This document shows positions 11,221 through 24,100 of a stretch of DNA of 64,000 nt, one piece after another. The notes beneath the pieces are model-generated. The model searched no databases. It had not been told where the DNA came from and was given only the letters and a program-made list of their open reading frames with translations. Position 1 is the first letter of the stretch; every line of letters starts with the position of its first letter. Location: contig JAOVFP010000008.1 of NCBI GenBank assembly GCA_025738555.1, positions 1,612,001-1,676,000 of the forward strand, written 5' to 3'. The DNA comes from Cyathus striatus. Lineage: Eukaryota; Basidiomycota; Agaricomycetes; Agaricales; Nidulariaceae. The position numbers and the translations under genes are program-made.

Positions 11221-12310
11221 TCCTACCAGTCCTACCTACTCTAAGGACCAAGACATCCATAACCAGCGAGTACTTACATAGGTACCATGTAGACACCTCA
11301 TTCCCAGCTGAGAACCTGCCAAGACGCGCAGGGGGCTCATATAAAAGCGAGGCTCATGGTATCCTACGCGTTAAGCGGGACATTAATGGTGCTAATAAGG
11401 GTGGCATTGCCACATGAAGATGTAACATGTTGAAGCCTGCTAAGAAGACGATTATTGACGAAACACAGCGTGTGTGTGTACTGATATACCCATTCCGCGT
11501 GTTCATTGTATGGTCGACTGTAAGTGTAGAAGTGCGAGCGATCGAGAGTTATAAGGTATCGAAAGAGGTGGCTAGTGGCATGTCTTGTAAATGGGGACTT
11601 CTTCTGAGGTTCCATCAATGTGTGCATACTGTATACACACACACATTTAGTTCCATATTTCCTGAAACACATTTTTCGTGTACACACCCGAGGATTTAAG
11701 TTAGTAAGTTGTAAGTTACTTGTGTGCTTCGCACACAGTGTAAGCTCCTCGTAGGTTCGTAATGTCTCGTGTTTCAGTTCAGCACCAACTCGGAATACAT
11801 AGTACGCAACACTGCATTTCCATGATAAGACGAAGTTAGATAGTGAGCACCAAGGATCTTCAGCAAATCGATAGTAGAAAATTCTGGCAGCTTCGGACAC
11901 CGGAGTGTTTCATAGTAGATTTCTAAATATACAGTGGTATCCACGTATACAATGACCACACAACGACTTAAATATAACATCTGGACTTACCTGTGCACAC
12001 AAGTGGAAGATCGAAATTACGTGAGTCCGCTTTTGTAACTCAAAAGTTCTACCGCATCTAACCGCATTACCTGCATCTTCTAGCATTCCAATATGTGCAG
12101 CATTGTCGCATTAACTGATGAGCGCAGAGTGGTTTAAGTTATAGCTAACACCTATTTGGATTAGCAGCAGCAACCATTTGAGCTCGGATAATATGTCAGA
12201 CTTATCTAAGAATAAACCCGGCGATGAGTTAACGTTTGACTTTGTGGGCAGAATCATATTGATCTCCAAGTTTTTGCTTACGCACTGGGTGGGTGTACGA
12301 CTACATCATA
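11221..12310. other. Intergenic, no gene supported
   Basis: CpG-containing sequence upstream of the secreted-protein gene. A 178-codon minus-strand frame (11364-11900) lacks an ATG near its start and any domain, so I do not call it a gene. Confidence 0.3.
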
Positions 12311-12323
12311 TACACTAGATAGG

Positions 12324-12330
12324 TATAAAT
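12324..12330 (+). promoter_or_regulatory. TATA box of the small secreted protein gene
   Basis: TATAAAT 153 bp upstream of the ATG at 12483, in otherwise GC-moderate DNA. The spacing allows a short untranslated leader. Confidence 0.55.
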
Positions 12331-12482
12331 ACGTCCTATCCTGTGCACAGTAGATCCAGTGCCCGGTGCATCCCCTCTTCATTAACTCCGTATGTTTTTT
12401 AAAATCTTGGAACTTTCTCTATATTCTTACATTTAATTCTTATGAAGATTAGGCAGGTCCTAAAAAACACGTTCAGAACAAG

Positions 12483-12952
12483 ATGAAAATATCCGCTGCA
12501 TTAATGAGCTTCGTCATTCTCTCCATCTCCAAGTTTCAGCTAGGATACGCTCTTCCCGCGCGTTCTGTAAGTTTAGTACATTACTTATTTCAAGCCCAAA
12601 CACTAATTTAAACCATCAGGACACGTTGAATATCAATCCCCGCCAACTTGAAAATATCTATTCTCGTAACGGCAATCATAATGGTCGAATAAATCCGAAG
12701 CTTGTTCTTCCCCGACTGAGCCCACCACGACATTGTCCTGGAATTGTATTTGCAAACAGATGTAGAAAAGAATGCATGGGCAGTGCAGTCAGTGTGCCTA
12801 ACGAGTTAAGCGTTGCCTTACAAATGTTTCATACTGCATGCAATGCGCAAACTGCTGCCTATGCGCAGCAAAACATACCCAACCAGACACGATCTTGTAA
12901 TGAATTTAAACCTATTGTATATTGGCATGCGAGGGGCATTCCGCCACATTAG
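12483..12952 (+). CDS. Small secreted cysteine-containing protein, two exons
   Basis: Exon 1 is 12483-12566 and exon 2 is 12620-12952; the intron (53 bp, GTAAGT...CAG) is phase 0. The product is 138 aa. It starts with a basic residue and a hydrophobic core (MKISAALMSFVILSISKF), followed by an LPARS-like end near residue 28. This is a credible signal peptide that ends at the intron. The mature part has five cysteines (HCPG, NRCRKEC, TACNA, SCNEF), no membrane segment and no domain I recognise. Small secreted proteins of this size are typical fungal effector candidates, but function is unknown. No lesion is visible, and the TATA box and clean splice sites argue for a real gene. The ATG was chosen because it gives the signal peptide. 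Confidence 0.75.
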
Positions 12953-13273
12953 CTGCTGGAGTGTAGCGTAGTAACTGTTTAAAGTCACTATGTACAACAT
13001 AAAGTATAGGGTTTCGTCAATATCAATGAGCACCCGAAATGCATGAATAATTTGGTGTAAGTATCATGCAGCTTTTTGAAATAGCATAAGTTTGTAAGAC
13101 GGGTAGTCAAAGGATTACGATTGATGCGTGAGTATGTGGTGGGGAGGATGTGTAGGTTATGTACAGGTCACATATCTGTGAATAAATGGCGAGATTCTAA
13201 TACAACTGTTATCAGATGTACTCATTTATCGATCTTCCTACCCAACTTCCACCTCAAAGTTTCAATCACAATG

Positions 13274-13993
13274 GGGTCGCCACCTCCAGCTGTAGTGCGC
13301 CGTAAAGTAATGTATGTGTACCTCTAGTACTCGTTCTAATTCAAGTACTCACCAGAACCACAGCAATAGAATGCGCAGCGTCCTCTTAGTTACTGGCGGC
13401 ACCGCACTAGGCACAATACTCTAGTCAGTTCCCCTCCCTCATCTCCCGGTTCTCTCCACGCATTCTCATCATTACATTAATACCAGTACCATCTTGGGCG
13501 CAATGTTCCGCGTCAATATGTCCATTTCCGTCGATGCCGCAGCCATCATCGGCACCCTAATCTCGTTCATCTTGTCATTAATCATAACGATCCTTCTCAA
13601 GTTCATCTGGACATCAACATACGACATCATATACACAAGCCCCCCTCACTCACAGATGAAGTGCGTGCCGTCTGGAATCGACATAAATCAGTACGAAGAT
13701 TCTACGTCATGTCCTTGTTGATCTTAGGTGTAATACTATACTACATCGGGTCAACGATGGCAGCGGTTGTGGTGTTGAAACGGTGTGGGTATCGGGGTGT
13801 AGAAAGGTTGGGGTTGAGTGATGCAGCTATCTTTGGGTATATGGGGGGCTCTTTCGTGCTTCTTTATGTCGGTGGTTCTTCTCTAGCCGTAAGGATTGAT
13901 CTTGCGCTCAAGCGGTATGAAGAGAAGTGTAAGGCTGATAGGATGGCCCGGGAGATAGCAATAGAGAGGGGTGATCATTCACCTTCAAGTTAG
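13274..13993 (+). pseudogene. Putative multi-pass membrane protein, frame broken
   Basis: Two overlapping frames look coding. One (ATG at 13503, open to 13721) gives a strong hydrophobic helix (AAIIGTLISFILSLIITILL). The next (about 13640-13993) continues with DEVRAVWNRHKSVRRF, a second helix (MSLLILGVILYYIGSTMAAV), a third weaker one and a charged tail. The switch needs a one-base shift near the C-run at about 13641-13646; no good intron fits. A short ATG exon (13274-13309) before a GTAATG donor, and a TAG in the joined frame at about 13422, add doubt. Family unrecognised. It could be an intact gene with an intron I mis-set. Confidence 0.4.
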
Positions 13994-13999
13994 ACTGCT

Positions 14000-14370
14000 T
14001 AATTTGGTCTTAGATTTAATTATTGTGCATATTCAAGTTGTATTTTATCATATATGCCAGTGTGATTCGGTACTTTCATGATAGGACATGCATTATTCTG
14101 TGACAAAGAAGCTGCTTATAAAGTTCAAGGTTGGGGTTGTTGAACGCGACATCGAAGATTCGAGATTGAGAGATAAGAAGACGAGGATCACGAAAACGCA
14201 TGAGAAAAATCACGAGAAAATCATAAAAAGGCTACAAGGAGAACAAAAAAAGATCTTGAGAAGACCACGACTCAGATGACTAGGACTCGTCACGTCTCTC
14301 TGAAATTCGAAGATTTTGCTTAAGTGCTCGATTCTTTTACAATGAACACGAGGAATGGGCATGTCCAATC
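14000..14370. other. No gene recognised
   Basis: Downstream of the membrane-protein candidate; one lysine-rich short frame (14088-14279) with no recognisable feature. Confidence 0.25.
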
Positions 14371-14379
14371 CAGGACTCC

Positions 14380-14880
14380 ATTATGAATATGCTGGTTGGG
14401 TGCCTTCCTTGTGCAAGTTGAATTTGGTTGTTCGATGGATCGAAGGTATGTAGCTTTTGGCAGGGCTATTTGTAGGCGATGTTCTTGTACTCGCCATAAA
14501 CATGTCACTTGAGGCGAATGCGGAGGACGGACCGTGCATGTAATCGCCGTTGATCGCCGTGGTCCTGAGAATTTTGCATCAACGTTTGATCAACGTTGTC
14601 GACGAATCGCACGGTGATTCGACTTGCTTCTTCGACCATAAACGAGCTAAGCCTATACTCTACACGCTCACACCATCCACTGTGGTAGCTCATATACATA
14701 ACCCAAGGTCTCTCTCACCATTAGCTCCACCTGAAAGTCCAACTTAATCCAACTCAACCCAGCCCGTTCCAGGACGACCTGCTCATCCTACAACTGCTCT
14801 CAAACCTCCCTGTTCTAGGCATTCTCGTTATCAGCATAGGGCGGCGGTGAAATGGCGGGGGGCGCTCTCCAATATGAAGT
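14380..14880 (-). repeat. R2 dispersed repeat, uninterrupted copy (empty site)
   Basis: The reverse complement matches 3500-3771 continued directly by 11001-11220, with no element between. It is the paralogous empty site for both the Helitron and the MITE, with the joint around 14536-14545. Confidence 0.75.
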
Positions 14881-14890
14881 CTGGCCTAAT

Positions 14891-15511
14891 TTAATTGACT
14901 CTGGTTACCCGCTGAACCCATTCTGCGTGCTCCGATCTGTCCCCTCGTACTTCAAGCATAGCTGCCATACGGTCCCGCTCCCAAACAAAGCGAGGGGCTC
15001 GTTCGTTTAAATACACCAACAATAGAAGTGTGCTACAAAGCGCTAGGTCCTGTGGAGCGATGCGCCTGCTGAAGGTGTTTTTGGAGGATGCGCATGTAGG
15101 GATAAAGGTTTTCAGGGATCGTGGTACGTGCCATCTCGTCTTTTGTGTTTGAAGGCGTATGTTGACTAGGACCAGAGGATAGGTGAACATCGTATCAATG
15201 CATGGCAACCTAGGCTCCCCATCATCCCAGTACGCCTCCCAAGGCATGTGGGTCGCAAGTTCCCCTTCGCGGCGCAAAGACTTTATGTGGTGGATTACGG
15301 CAAGAGACGAATCGATGAAGTGTTCTATGTTCAACCTGAGGTACGTTTCATTGCAGTACTTGGTAATGTTGGAAGTACCGACCTTGCGATAGTCATACGC
15401 TCGTCTATTCGTGAACGTCGAGCCCTGCCCCTCGTAATACCATATCCCACCTACTTCACGCAATGCACCGCGGATGAGTGCCAGCGCTGGGCAACTTCCC
15501 TCCCACCACAC
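14891..15511 (-). CDS. Hypothetical coding-like frame, 206 codons
   Basis: The longest open frame in the 11-20 kb block, with mixed, non-repetitive composition (for example AYWDDGEPRLPCIDTMF, ERAPRFVWERDRMAAML). It opens with GTG, and a GTAGGT donor-like word lies near its 5' end, so it may be an internal exon. No domain recognised. It abuts the R2 and R1 repeats, so it may be part of a degraded element. Confidence 0.25.
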   Translation of the reverse strand: MWWEGSCPALALIRGALREVGGIWYYEGQGSTFTNRRAYDYRKVGTSNITKYCNETYLRLNIEHFIDSSLAVIHHIKSLRREGELATHMPWEAYWDDGEPRLPCIDTMFTYPLVLVNIRLQTQKTRWHVPRSLKTFIPTCASSKNTFSRRIAPQDLALCSTLLLLVYLNERAPRFVWERDRMAAMLEVRGDRSEHAEWVQRVTRVN

Positions 15512-15584
15512 TCTCCCTCTTCGTCTCCTTGATAAGCCTCAACGTCCCTGTAGTCCGCACTCGCAGTACTTCTGGAAATACAAA

Positions 15585-17910
15585 TAACTGCCACGTCACT
15601 ACCAATGCCCATCCACCCTTCTTCCGACGCCCTCACCTACAGACAGATTTGTCTACCCAGGTCTCCTAGCAGTCTTCCAAGACACGCTGTGCATCTCCAA
15701 CATCCCTAGCCCCGCTACCGTATCCACTTCTCCACTGTCCCTGGGCTTTCAGAATCCTTGAAACAGAGCCCAGAACTACGTTGACCTGAGCTCCTGGATC
15801 ACTTTTGTAGTTGCTCGGTATCGTTTATGGTGTTTATCCGACTATGGGAGCTGCGCATGAGTATTCGAGTTAGCGAGCGATATGTCTCGGTGATACCGTG
15901 AAAGGTGCGGAGTTGATAAGACGTAGGGAGGGGAATGTGTGCGAGTGTGCGGTTGGGCAACTTGAGTCAGGGAGATTCTGGGAATGGGGTAGTGCGATAT
16001 CGACGAAGATGGCGAAGTTGATTACGAGGACAGCTTGTGCTCTAAGGAGTCAATCTCGGGTGTATCCCGTACAGTCCTAGACTTCTCGCCTACAGGTATC
16101 ACGACGTACCTCGAAAACATGCTGGGCTGCGGGAAAAGGTTTACAGGTGGGATGGTGGTCGATATGGTACGTGCTATTATATGCGTACGATGGCTATTTG
16201 AAAGTTCCAATCATACTCATAGTCATACCTTCGTCCATTCGTTTATGACGAATACGGTGCAAAAGCTTCAGAGGCCTCCATCGCCCGTACACGGCATCTT
16301 CCCCTTAACCTCCCTCTCGAACAACGCACCACCGGACGAGATCGAGCTTTCGGGTTCTTCCCTGTTATCACACTCCGTCTGTTCATCTTCACCCACTTTT
16401 TTGTTAAGCCTCGAGGAACATCAGTAGGGCAATCGTTCCTCTTACCACTACGCACGCCTAGGACTTCGGCTACCTATCCCACTAGAGGTCTCATCGGACA
16501 CCATAAATCTCTAGCACACCCATTTCCACTGTTGTCTACGCCACTACCAGGCTTCAGAATCGTCAAATTATAAGCTTCGATTCGAGCGCACGCCATGTCT
16601 TCGTGGCTGTTCAGAGCATATTGGGGTGTTTTGCTGGAAAGCTAGGTGTTGCATTTTCGACACAGAGAGCGATTTGAGAGTGTATGGACGAAGTGTGGGG
16701 GTGATACTACGTTAGGCGAGGCGGGGTATCGGTGTGCGGTTGGGGACCAACACCCAATTCTACCAGCCACCATACTCACGTCATTACCAACACCCATCGA
16801 CCTCTACGAGACACTGTACATCTCCAACATCCCAACGCCCATCATCGTCTCCACCATCGCTAGGCTTTCAGAATCCTCGAATTGGAGCCCAGAACTACGT
16901 TGACCCGAGTGCCCAGATCGCTTTTGTAGTAGCTCAGCAGGGTGTGAGGGTGTGCTGGCTGCGTACGGGCACTCGGCTTAGCGAGCTATACGTGAATTTT
17001 TGGAGGGCTTGCGATGGATACGACGTGAGGAGGAGATTGAGTGTGGGTATGCAGTTGGGAAACAGGAGTAAGGGAGGTGGTAGGAACGGGGTAGTACGAT
17101 ATGGATAACGTCGACGAAGATTGCGAAAAGCGTTACGAGGAGGACATCAATGAGACTTTGGTTGTGGACCAAGGAGTTAATCACGGATGCATCACGTACC
17201 GCTATAGACTGCTCACCTACAAGTATCACGACGTGCCTCGAAAACATGCTGGGTCCGAGGAAAGGCTCGGAGATGCGATGATGGTCGATATGGTACGTCT
17301 TCTTTACACGTACGGTGACGATATCTGAAGTCCTGACCAAACTCATGGTCGTACTTTCGTACATTCACTTACGTTGAATATGGAGAAAGAGACCCTGTTA
17401 GATCGTATGCTACGTCTTCCGTGCTCTCTCTGCTTCTCGATGTAACGCACCACTGGATGGAAGCAAGCTTTCGAGTTTTTTCCCTTTATCACTCTCCCTC
17501 TCTCCAGGTTCACTCACATCGTCATTAACACACGAGGAAGATGAGTATGCGCAACTAAAGGCCGACGTTCTCGTTCATTCTACCAATACACATGACTAGG
17601 CTTCGGCTACCTATCTCACTAGAGTCTCGTATGACACAGATATATGATACGTCTTCAGCACTTCTACTGCAACTATTGTCTCCTCCATCACCGGGCTTCA
17701 GGATCGCCAAATTGAAGGCTTTTATTCGAGCGCATGGCAGTCTTCGTGGCTGTTAAGAGGATATTAAGGAGCTAGGTGTTGCATGTTCGATACAGGGAGC
17801 GATTTGAGGGCATATGAACGAAGTGTGGGGGTGGTACTACGTAAGGCGAGGTGGGGTATCGGTGTGTGGTTAGGGACCAGCACCCAATTCCACCGGCCGC
17901 CATACGCAGC
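15585..17910 (+). repeat. R1 tandem array, about 1.13-1.15 kb period
   Basis: Two full degenerate units and the start of a third. A segment with CCAATGCCCATC and CAGAACTACGTTGA starts near 15590 and 16770. A segment with GGGGGTGATACTACGT and CGGGGTATCGGTGTG occurs near 16695 and 17825. Each unit includes a conserved end GATGGTCGATATGGTACGT (16152, 17280). Identity between units is partial, so the array is old. Possible sources are a tandemly duplicated gene or satellite. No intact reading frame persists. Confidence 0.65.
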
Positions 17911-18190
17911 TTCACTCTCTAGCTCCAACTCCATCGAACGCCCCTGTCACCCACACCCCAGTGGTCTCCAACCGCACAACCATACTTCATTTCCTCACTC
18001 TACGTCTCATCACCCTCACATTCTACTCGTCCGCATACAAGTTTTCTCTTTATCAAGTACGCAGCTTCCTTCTAAACACCCCAACACCACTTCTAGTCCG
18101 ACCCGCCAAGGGGACATGTAGCCATCCATGCCACGCGCTCAAATCCATTGAGATCTTACACTCCATCCCCATTCAACCGTAGTCGCATCT
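17911..18190 (+). repeat. R1-associated segment shared with 48.8-49.1 kb
   Basis: CGCAGCTTCCTTCTAAACACC and the following 80 bp reappear inverted at about 48840-48930, where CpG is replaced by TpG/CpA (for example GTCCGACCCGCC here, GTCTGACCCACC there). Confidence 0.65.
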
Positions 18191-20550
18191 CTAATTCTCT
18201 TCCCGTCCTGAAGCGTCCCGGCTACGATGTGGAAGCTGGTTGGCATGAAGCCCCAGTCTGGAACGAAGGCGTATTTGGAGCTCCTTGAAGCAACAACGAA
18301 GCCCATCGTAGTCTGCTTTGCGATATATCACCTCCTCGTCCAGACCCCCGCAATGCGCTGTCACGCCAACGAGGGAAGCATGGGGATGATGTGTATCACA
18401 ATAAACTATCAATGAGCTTCCACGGAGAAGCCATAGCGCGAAAGGGAGGGGGAGGGGAACGGTATGCGTGGGTGCTGAAGTCGAAGGAACATGACAAGGG
18501 AGCATCCAAAAGTTGATGGTCGCCGGGAAGAACTTCACGGGGTAAGAGAGAGGGAGAGGGCACGATGTAAGGCTGAGGATGGGGTATCTGTATTTGATGT
18601 AAGCGATTGGACGAAGGTATATCTATCTGCAAGATAAGAATCGCTGGCATCACCGTAAGTCTCGAAACGAGAGTACGTACCTCATCAATCACTACCGAAC
18701 CTTCCCCCCAACGCATGCATGAGGAAAGCTGTGGTGGTGGTTGACGCAGAATCCTATACGATAAGGGGTCCCTGAGCTAGTCCCCCAGTGGTGTGTAGAA
18801 CGGAGTACGATCATGATCGCGAAACGCCGCGTGCAGTCGAAGGCAAGGTGTCTTGCTTCGTAATCGTCGGACGTGAATGGACAAACATATGGCTATAAGC
18901 ATGGTCGGAACTTCTAGCATGGATGTCTGTAACGAAATGAGGATACCTACCTCATCGGCCACCTTCGCATCTCCGGCCCTTTTTCCCGACAAGTCTTTAA
19001 GAAACGCTATGATAACTGTTCGCGTGAATTACTCGATGTGGCACTGTAGTGCATCCCGAGCTGACTTTTGAAGCAAGAGTGAAGCCCCTGCAAATCGTAT
19101 TGGAATTTGGAAGTCTTCAGGTAGTCTTCATCATCACGCCTTGCCGCACCATGCCTTTCTCTTCAGCTGTCCCAAACACACGCTCGCATTCCGTGGGACT
19201 CCACTAACGTCGCATCAACCTCGCTAGCCCTCCAACTGTGGCCCTTAAAGGCCCTTTGGATCGATCCTACCACCAGACGTCTATAAACGCCCGCACTCCA
19301 GGCTGAGTGCGAAACGTTCCAACTCAAACCCTCAAACCGATGTGGGGATGGGATTCTGAGGCCCGGTGAAGGTGCCTACGACGGTGCCAGCTGGAATATC
19401 GCATAGGTAGCGAGTCGAAAGAGGCTTCTGGAAGGTATAAATGGACAAGATATTGGGCTCAAGTGGGGGTCGATAGGATGATGCAGGTGTATGGGGTGAC
19501 GTGGCCATTCGCGTCCTCTGTGGTCATGGATGTAGGAGACGAACGGGAGACTGGGGAGTAGGGAGAGGACAATGGTAGTGACTGCGGTGGCTGAAAGTCT
19601 CTCGGAGCCTGAGCGTGCGTGATTGAAGGGTCAAGATTTGCAGTCGTTGCTAGAGGTGGCGTCAGTATGGTATGGAAGGAAGGCAGAAGAGAAAGAGGAG
19701 AGAAACAAGAGCGGAATGAGAAAGGGGAAAGAGTTGAAGAGTCGGGAGAGAAGAGAGTAGTGGGTAAGTAAGAGATTCCTATACATACCTTGCTAAACCA
19801 AATCGCCTAGGATCCCAGTGCATCTTCTGCAAGCATCCCTCTACCGACTTCATCAGGGAAGCATGCGACACCACTCCCCCTACTCCCCATATCACCGGAA
19901 TACAACGCACGCCCTATCGTATTGCGCGTAGGATGGATGTATGATACTGTGCCTCTCCTGCTCGGGTTCGATATGAAAGCTGGTGCGAGTGGTTCTTGTC
20001 AAGTTACTGTGAATACACAAGATTAGCTTGAGTTAATAGTAAAGTAGAGAAGATAGAGGTAGGTGGAAGGGATAAAGAGGAAAAGAAGGGGGGAAGAAGT
20101 CGACGAGAGAAAATGACGAAGTGAGAGGGAGGGGAGGAAAGGAAATGGAGGAGAGAAGGGGAGGAAACAGTAGAGGGAAAGGTGTAAACAGAGGAGCAAG
20201 GGAGGAAACGAAGGAGGTTACTGAGGGAAGGACGTAAGGTGAGGATAGTCAAGGGAGAAGGGAGCTGGGATAAGAATGGAAACCGGGGAAAGGCAAGTAA
20301 ACACGTAACGAAGACACACACCGCCAGCCTCTTCCTTGCGTACGCGTCTTGGAACGGCATTCCTAATGTGAATATGTAGCATCGGGCTCGAGAGTTTTCA
20401 TCGAGATACGAACTCATAACTACAGCACCAGTGGATGCAAGAAGTAGAACTCCCTCCTCCAAATCGACGTTCAGTAGCCATTTTTCGACGATGAGGTTCA
20501 TTCCTTCGATGGATATTGGAATTGCGAGTTCACGTACTTAGGTTGATTTC
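18191..20550 (-). other. Coding-like minus-strand fragments, gene not assembled
   Basis: Several minus-strand stretches look like exons bounded by splice signals. A 20501-20319 frame starts with ATG (MNLIVEKWLLNVDLEEG...) and ends before GTGTGT. There are frames near 19975-19800, 19640-19430 and 19380-19180, and GATGAG|GTACGT and GATGAG|GTAGGT donors at about 18675 and 18955. Frames change between pieces and a pyrimidine-rich tract separates them. I cannot join them into one protein or name a family. It may be a decayed multi-exon gene, perhaps related to R1, which has a similar donor context. Confidence 0.3.
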
Positions 20551-21090
20551 CAGGCGCGTAATATGGTGCGTAAGTTGGCTGGCGAAATATCTTGTGGTGG
20601 AGGAGCGGGCGGGTGGGGAAGAGAGCAGACGGGGCCGTGGTGTCACATAGGAAAGACCAGGTCACAGGACGTCAGGCATCCGGAGAATGCCGAAATTCTA
20701 TATTCCGTCAAATTTAGTATGGGAAAAGTTTGGGCAAAGTTCGTGTTAGATTCGGCACGCAGAGTCGCTACAGAGGTTTAACTGGATCATAAAAACGATA
20801 TAGTATCAGAAGCAGGATGAGTCGCCAGTTCAAGGTTTCGGCAACATTGAAACCTTAGTAGTACGTATAGAGAGCCGGTGGTTCGTAGGCTGTGGGAGTA
20901 CATTTATCTTTAGCACTGCCTCGTTGCGAACGTGAAGACATTAAGCCTCGTTTCACTCGATACTATCACTCAATGGTTGGGCTTCAACATGAAAACCACC
21001 AGGTTATGACCAACGAAGATAAAGTTGAACTGCATATCGGTCATCTCTCTATTTTTGGATTGACATGCACACACAGCATGCATTCGCAAT
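20551..21090. other. Upstream region of the NLR gene
   Basis: No gene recognised. Composition changes here from CpG-containing to AT-rich DNA approaching the NLR gene. Confidence 0.3.
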
Positions 21091-21095
21091 CGACA

Positions 21096-21102
21096 TATAT
21101 AT
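21096..21102 (+). promoter_or_regulatory. TATA box of the NLR gene
   Basis: TATATAT 80 bp upstream of the proposed ATG (21176), followed by a CA-rich leader ending in AAAGAACAATG. Confidence 0.5.
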
Positions 21103-21175
21103 GGGTCGTTATACAAGAAGACACCTTCCTCCTCCATTCATATACAAGCAACACAATACACACAAACAAAGAACA

Positions 21176-24100
21176 ATGTCTCAATCACTCGAGAATTCCG
21201 GCAACTCTGACTCTCTTGATACCACAGGAATTCATGCTCCATCTTCTGATGTACAAGTGGCTGATCATTCCCTTCCACTGGACACTGATGTAATAAGTCC
21301 TATGTTGTCTCATGTACCACAAACAACATCTATTACAATTGTAAGCCCAGTGTAAGTTCTTTTGTTACTAGACCCCAGTCTTATACTATCATATAGCATG
21401 AGAATACAGTTAAAAATATTACAGGGCCTCAAGTACTCACTGGAGCTACTGGAAATGTTAACACAAATGATACAATAATTAACAATGCTTCTTCAATCAC
21501 AAATATTTATCAGAATGTGTCCAACAAACAAAATGATTTGTTAGCAGAGAAATTGAACCCAATCTTTGGTGCTGCTTATAACTCAACTGAAAGGGAGAAA
21601 GCTACTGGATGCACCACTGGTACTCGAGTGGACCTGTTGAAAGAAATTGATAATTGGATTGCTTCAACTGACAAAGCATCTATCTACTGGCTTTCTGGTC
21701 TTGCAGGAACTGGAAAGTCTACAGTGGCACATAGTGTGGCTCATAAATACCATAAAAATGGAGCCTCCTTTTTCTTCTCTAGGGATCACAAAGATAGCAC
21801 TGAGTCTACAAATGTAGTTAAAACTCTGGCATATCAACTTGGAAAACAACTTCCACTATTGAAGCAAAAGATATTGAAAGACATTGGAGCTGACCTTTCA
21901 ATTCTGCACTCATCCTTTACAATTCAGTTGGAGAAGCTGATATTGAATCCAATTATGGATATAAAAAATAATTTACAAAATGTTAAAATAGTGATTGTTC
22001 TTGATGCACTGGATGAATGCCAACAAGACATGCAGGCACATATTATAAGTGTTTTAGCTGACAATCTCAGCAAGTGCACCTTTCCAATTAAATTCTTTGT
22101 TACCAGTAGACCAGAGGCATCTCTTGAATACATATTCAAAACTAAAACAGTGGAATACTTTACAAATACTTTTGTTTTGCATAATATTGAAACAGAAAAG
22201 GTCAATGCTGATATCAGGTTGTACATGGAACATGAGATTAGTAAAACACCCATTGAGAAACCATGGCCAAAGCCAAATGAAATGAATGAATTGATTGAAA
22301 TGTGTTCTGGATTATTTATTGCAGCAACTACAGCAATGAAATTTATTAATGATGGCCTTGAATTTGGAGCACAAAACAAACTGAGAATGATTCTTGATAA
22401 CAGATATGTTAAATTAAATGACATGGATGCATATGGATCACTTGATCACATGTATATGAAAATTCTTTTACTAGCTTCACAATCATCATACTGGAAAGAA
22501 GATGTATTTCAAGCTATTGTGGCAATTATTATATTAGGGTATAATAACTTGACTATTCAAGGAATACTGCAAATTCTGAGACTGACTCATACTGAATATA
22601 ACATCTACAAAATCCTTCAGAATCTAAAGGCAGTACTACTGGTGCCACCATTTAATTCAAATCTTCCAATCCATGCATTTCATTTATCATTTCATGATTT
22701 TCTTACAAATTCAGAAAGATGTTCAAGATTTTACATTGACACAAAAAAGCATCACACACTTATTGCAACATATTGTTTGCAAATGCTTATCAGTACCATC
22801 AAAGTAAATATTTGCAAAGTGGAGGACATGTCCACTGTAAATGAGGATGTATCAATTCTTAATACAATGACAGATGGAATTGGTTATGCAGCTACATATT
22901 GGATTTTCCATGTTCAAGAAGGATCAGTAGATGAAAATCTGAATGAGCTGGCAACAACTTTGATATCAAAGTATTTATTGCAGTGGCTTGAAGTTATATC
23001 ACTATATGGTCAACTACCAAGAGCACTGGAAGGAATAAGGCTTATAAAAAATCTTCAGGTGTGCATTACTTTTCAATTAAAATTATTTTATCTAATTAAG
23101 TAAATTAGTTTAGTTTTACACCTCAATGTTTGGAGTTAGTGAATGATGCTGAGAGCTTTATTTTGCATAACTATGAAATAATTAAGGACCATGCATTGCA
23201 AATTTACCAATCTGCACTTTTATTTACTCCACAAGAAACTTTGTTGTATAAAACATATCAAAATCAATTAAAGACAGTAAAAGTTATTCAAGGATATAAC
23301 CAGTACTGGGATCCATGTGTGCATGCTCTTGAAGGTCATTCTGGTGAAATAATGTCAGTTGCCATCTCACAGGATGGGACAACTATTGTTTCTGGCTCAT
23401 GTGACAAGACAATCAGAGTGTGGAGCTCACATAGTGGAAAACTTCTCAATCAGCTAAAAGGTCATTCAGGCTGGGTCAACTCAGTTGCCATATCACAGGA
23501 TGGGACCAGTATTGTTTCTGGCTCAAGAGACAAGACAGTCAGAGTGTGGAATTCACATAGTGGAAAATTTCTCAATGAGCTAACAGGCCATTCAGGCTGG
23601 GTCTTTTCAGTTGCAATTTCACAGGATGGGACAATTATTGTTTCTGGCTCAGATGACAAGACAGTCAGAGTGTGGAATTCATATAGTGGAAAACTTCTCA
23701 ATGAGCTAAAAGGCCATTCAGGTGGGGTCAAGTCAGTTGCTATCTCACAGGATGGGAAAACTATTGTTTCTGGCTCAAGAGACAAGACAGTCAGAGTGTG
23801 GAATTTACAAAGTGGAAAACTTCTCAATGAGCTAAAAGGCCGTTCAGGTGGGGTCTTTTCAGTTGCCATTTCACAGGATGGAGCCACTATTGTTTCTGGC
23901 TCATATGATGCAACAGTCAGAGTGTGGAATTCACATAGTGGAAAACTTCTCAGTCAGCTAAAAGGCCATTCAGGTGAGGTCAACTCAGTTACCACCTCAC
24001 AGGATGGGACAACTATTGTTTCTGGCTTATATGACAGGACAGTTAGAGTGTGGAATTCACATACTGGAAAACTTCTCAGTCAGCTAAAAGGCCATTCAAA

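Noticed and set aside
11364..11900. 178-codon minus-strand ORF
   Set aside because: No ATG near its start, no domain, no splice or promoter context.
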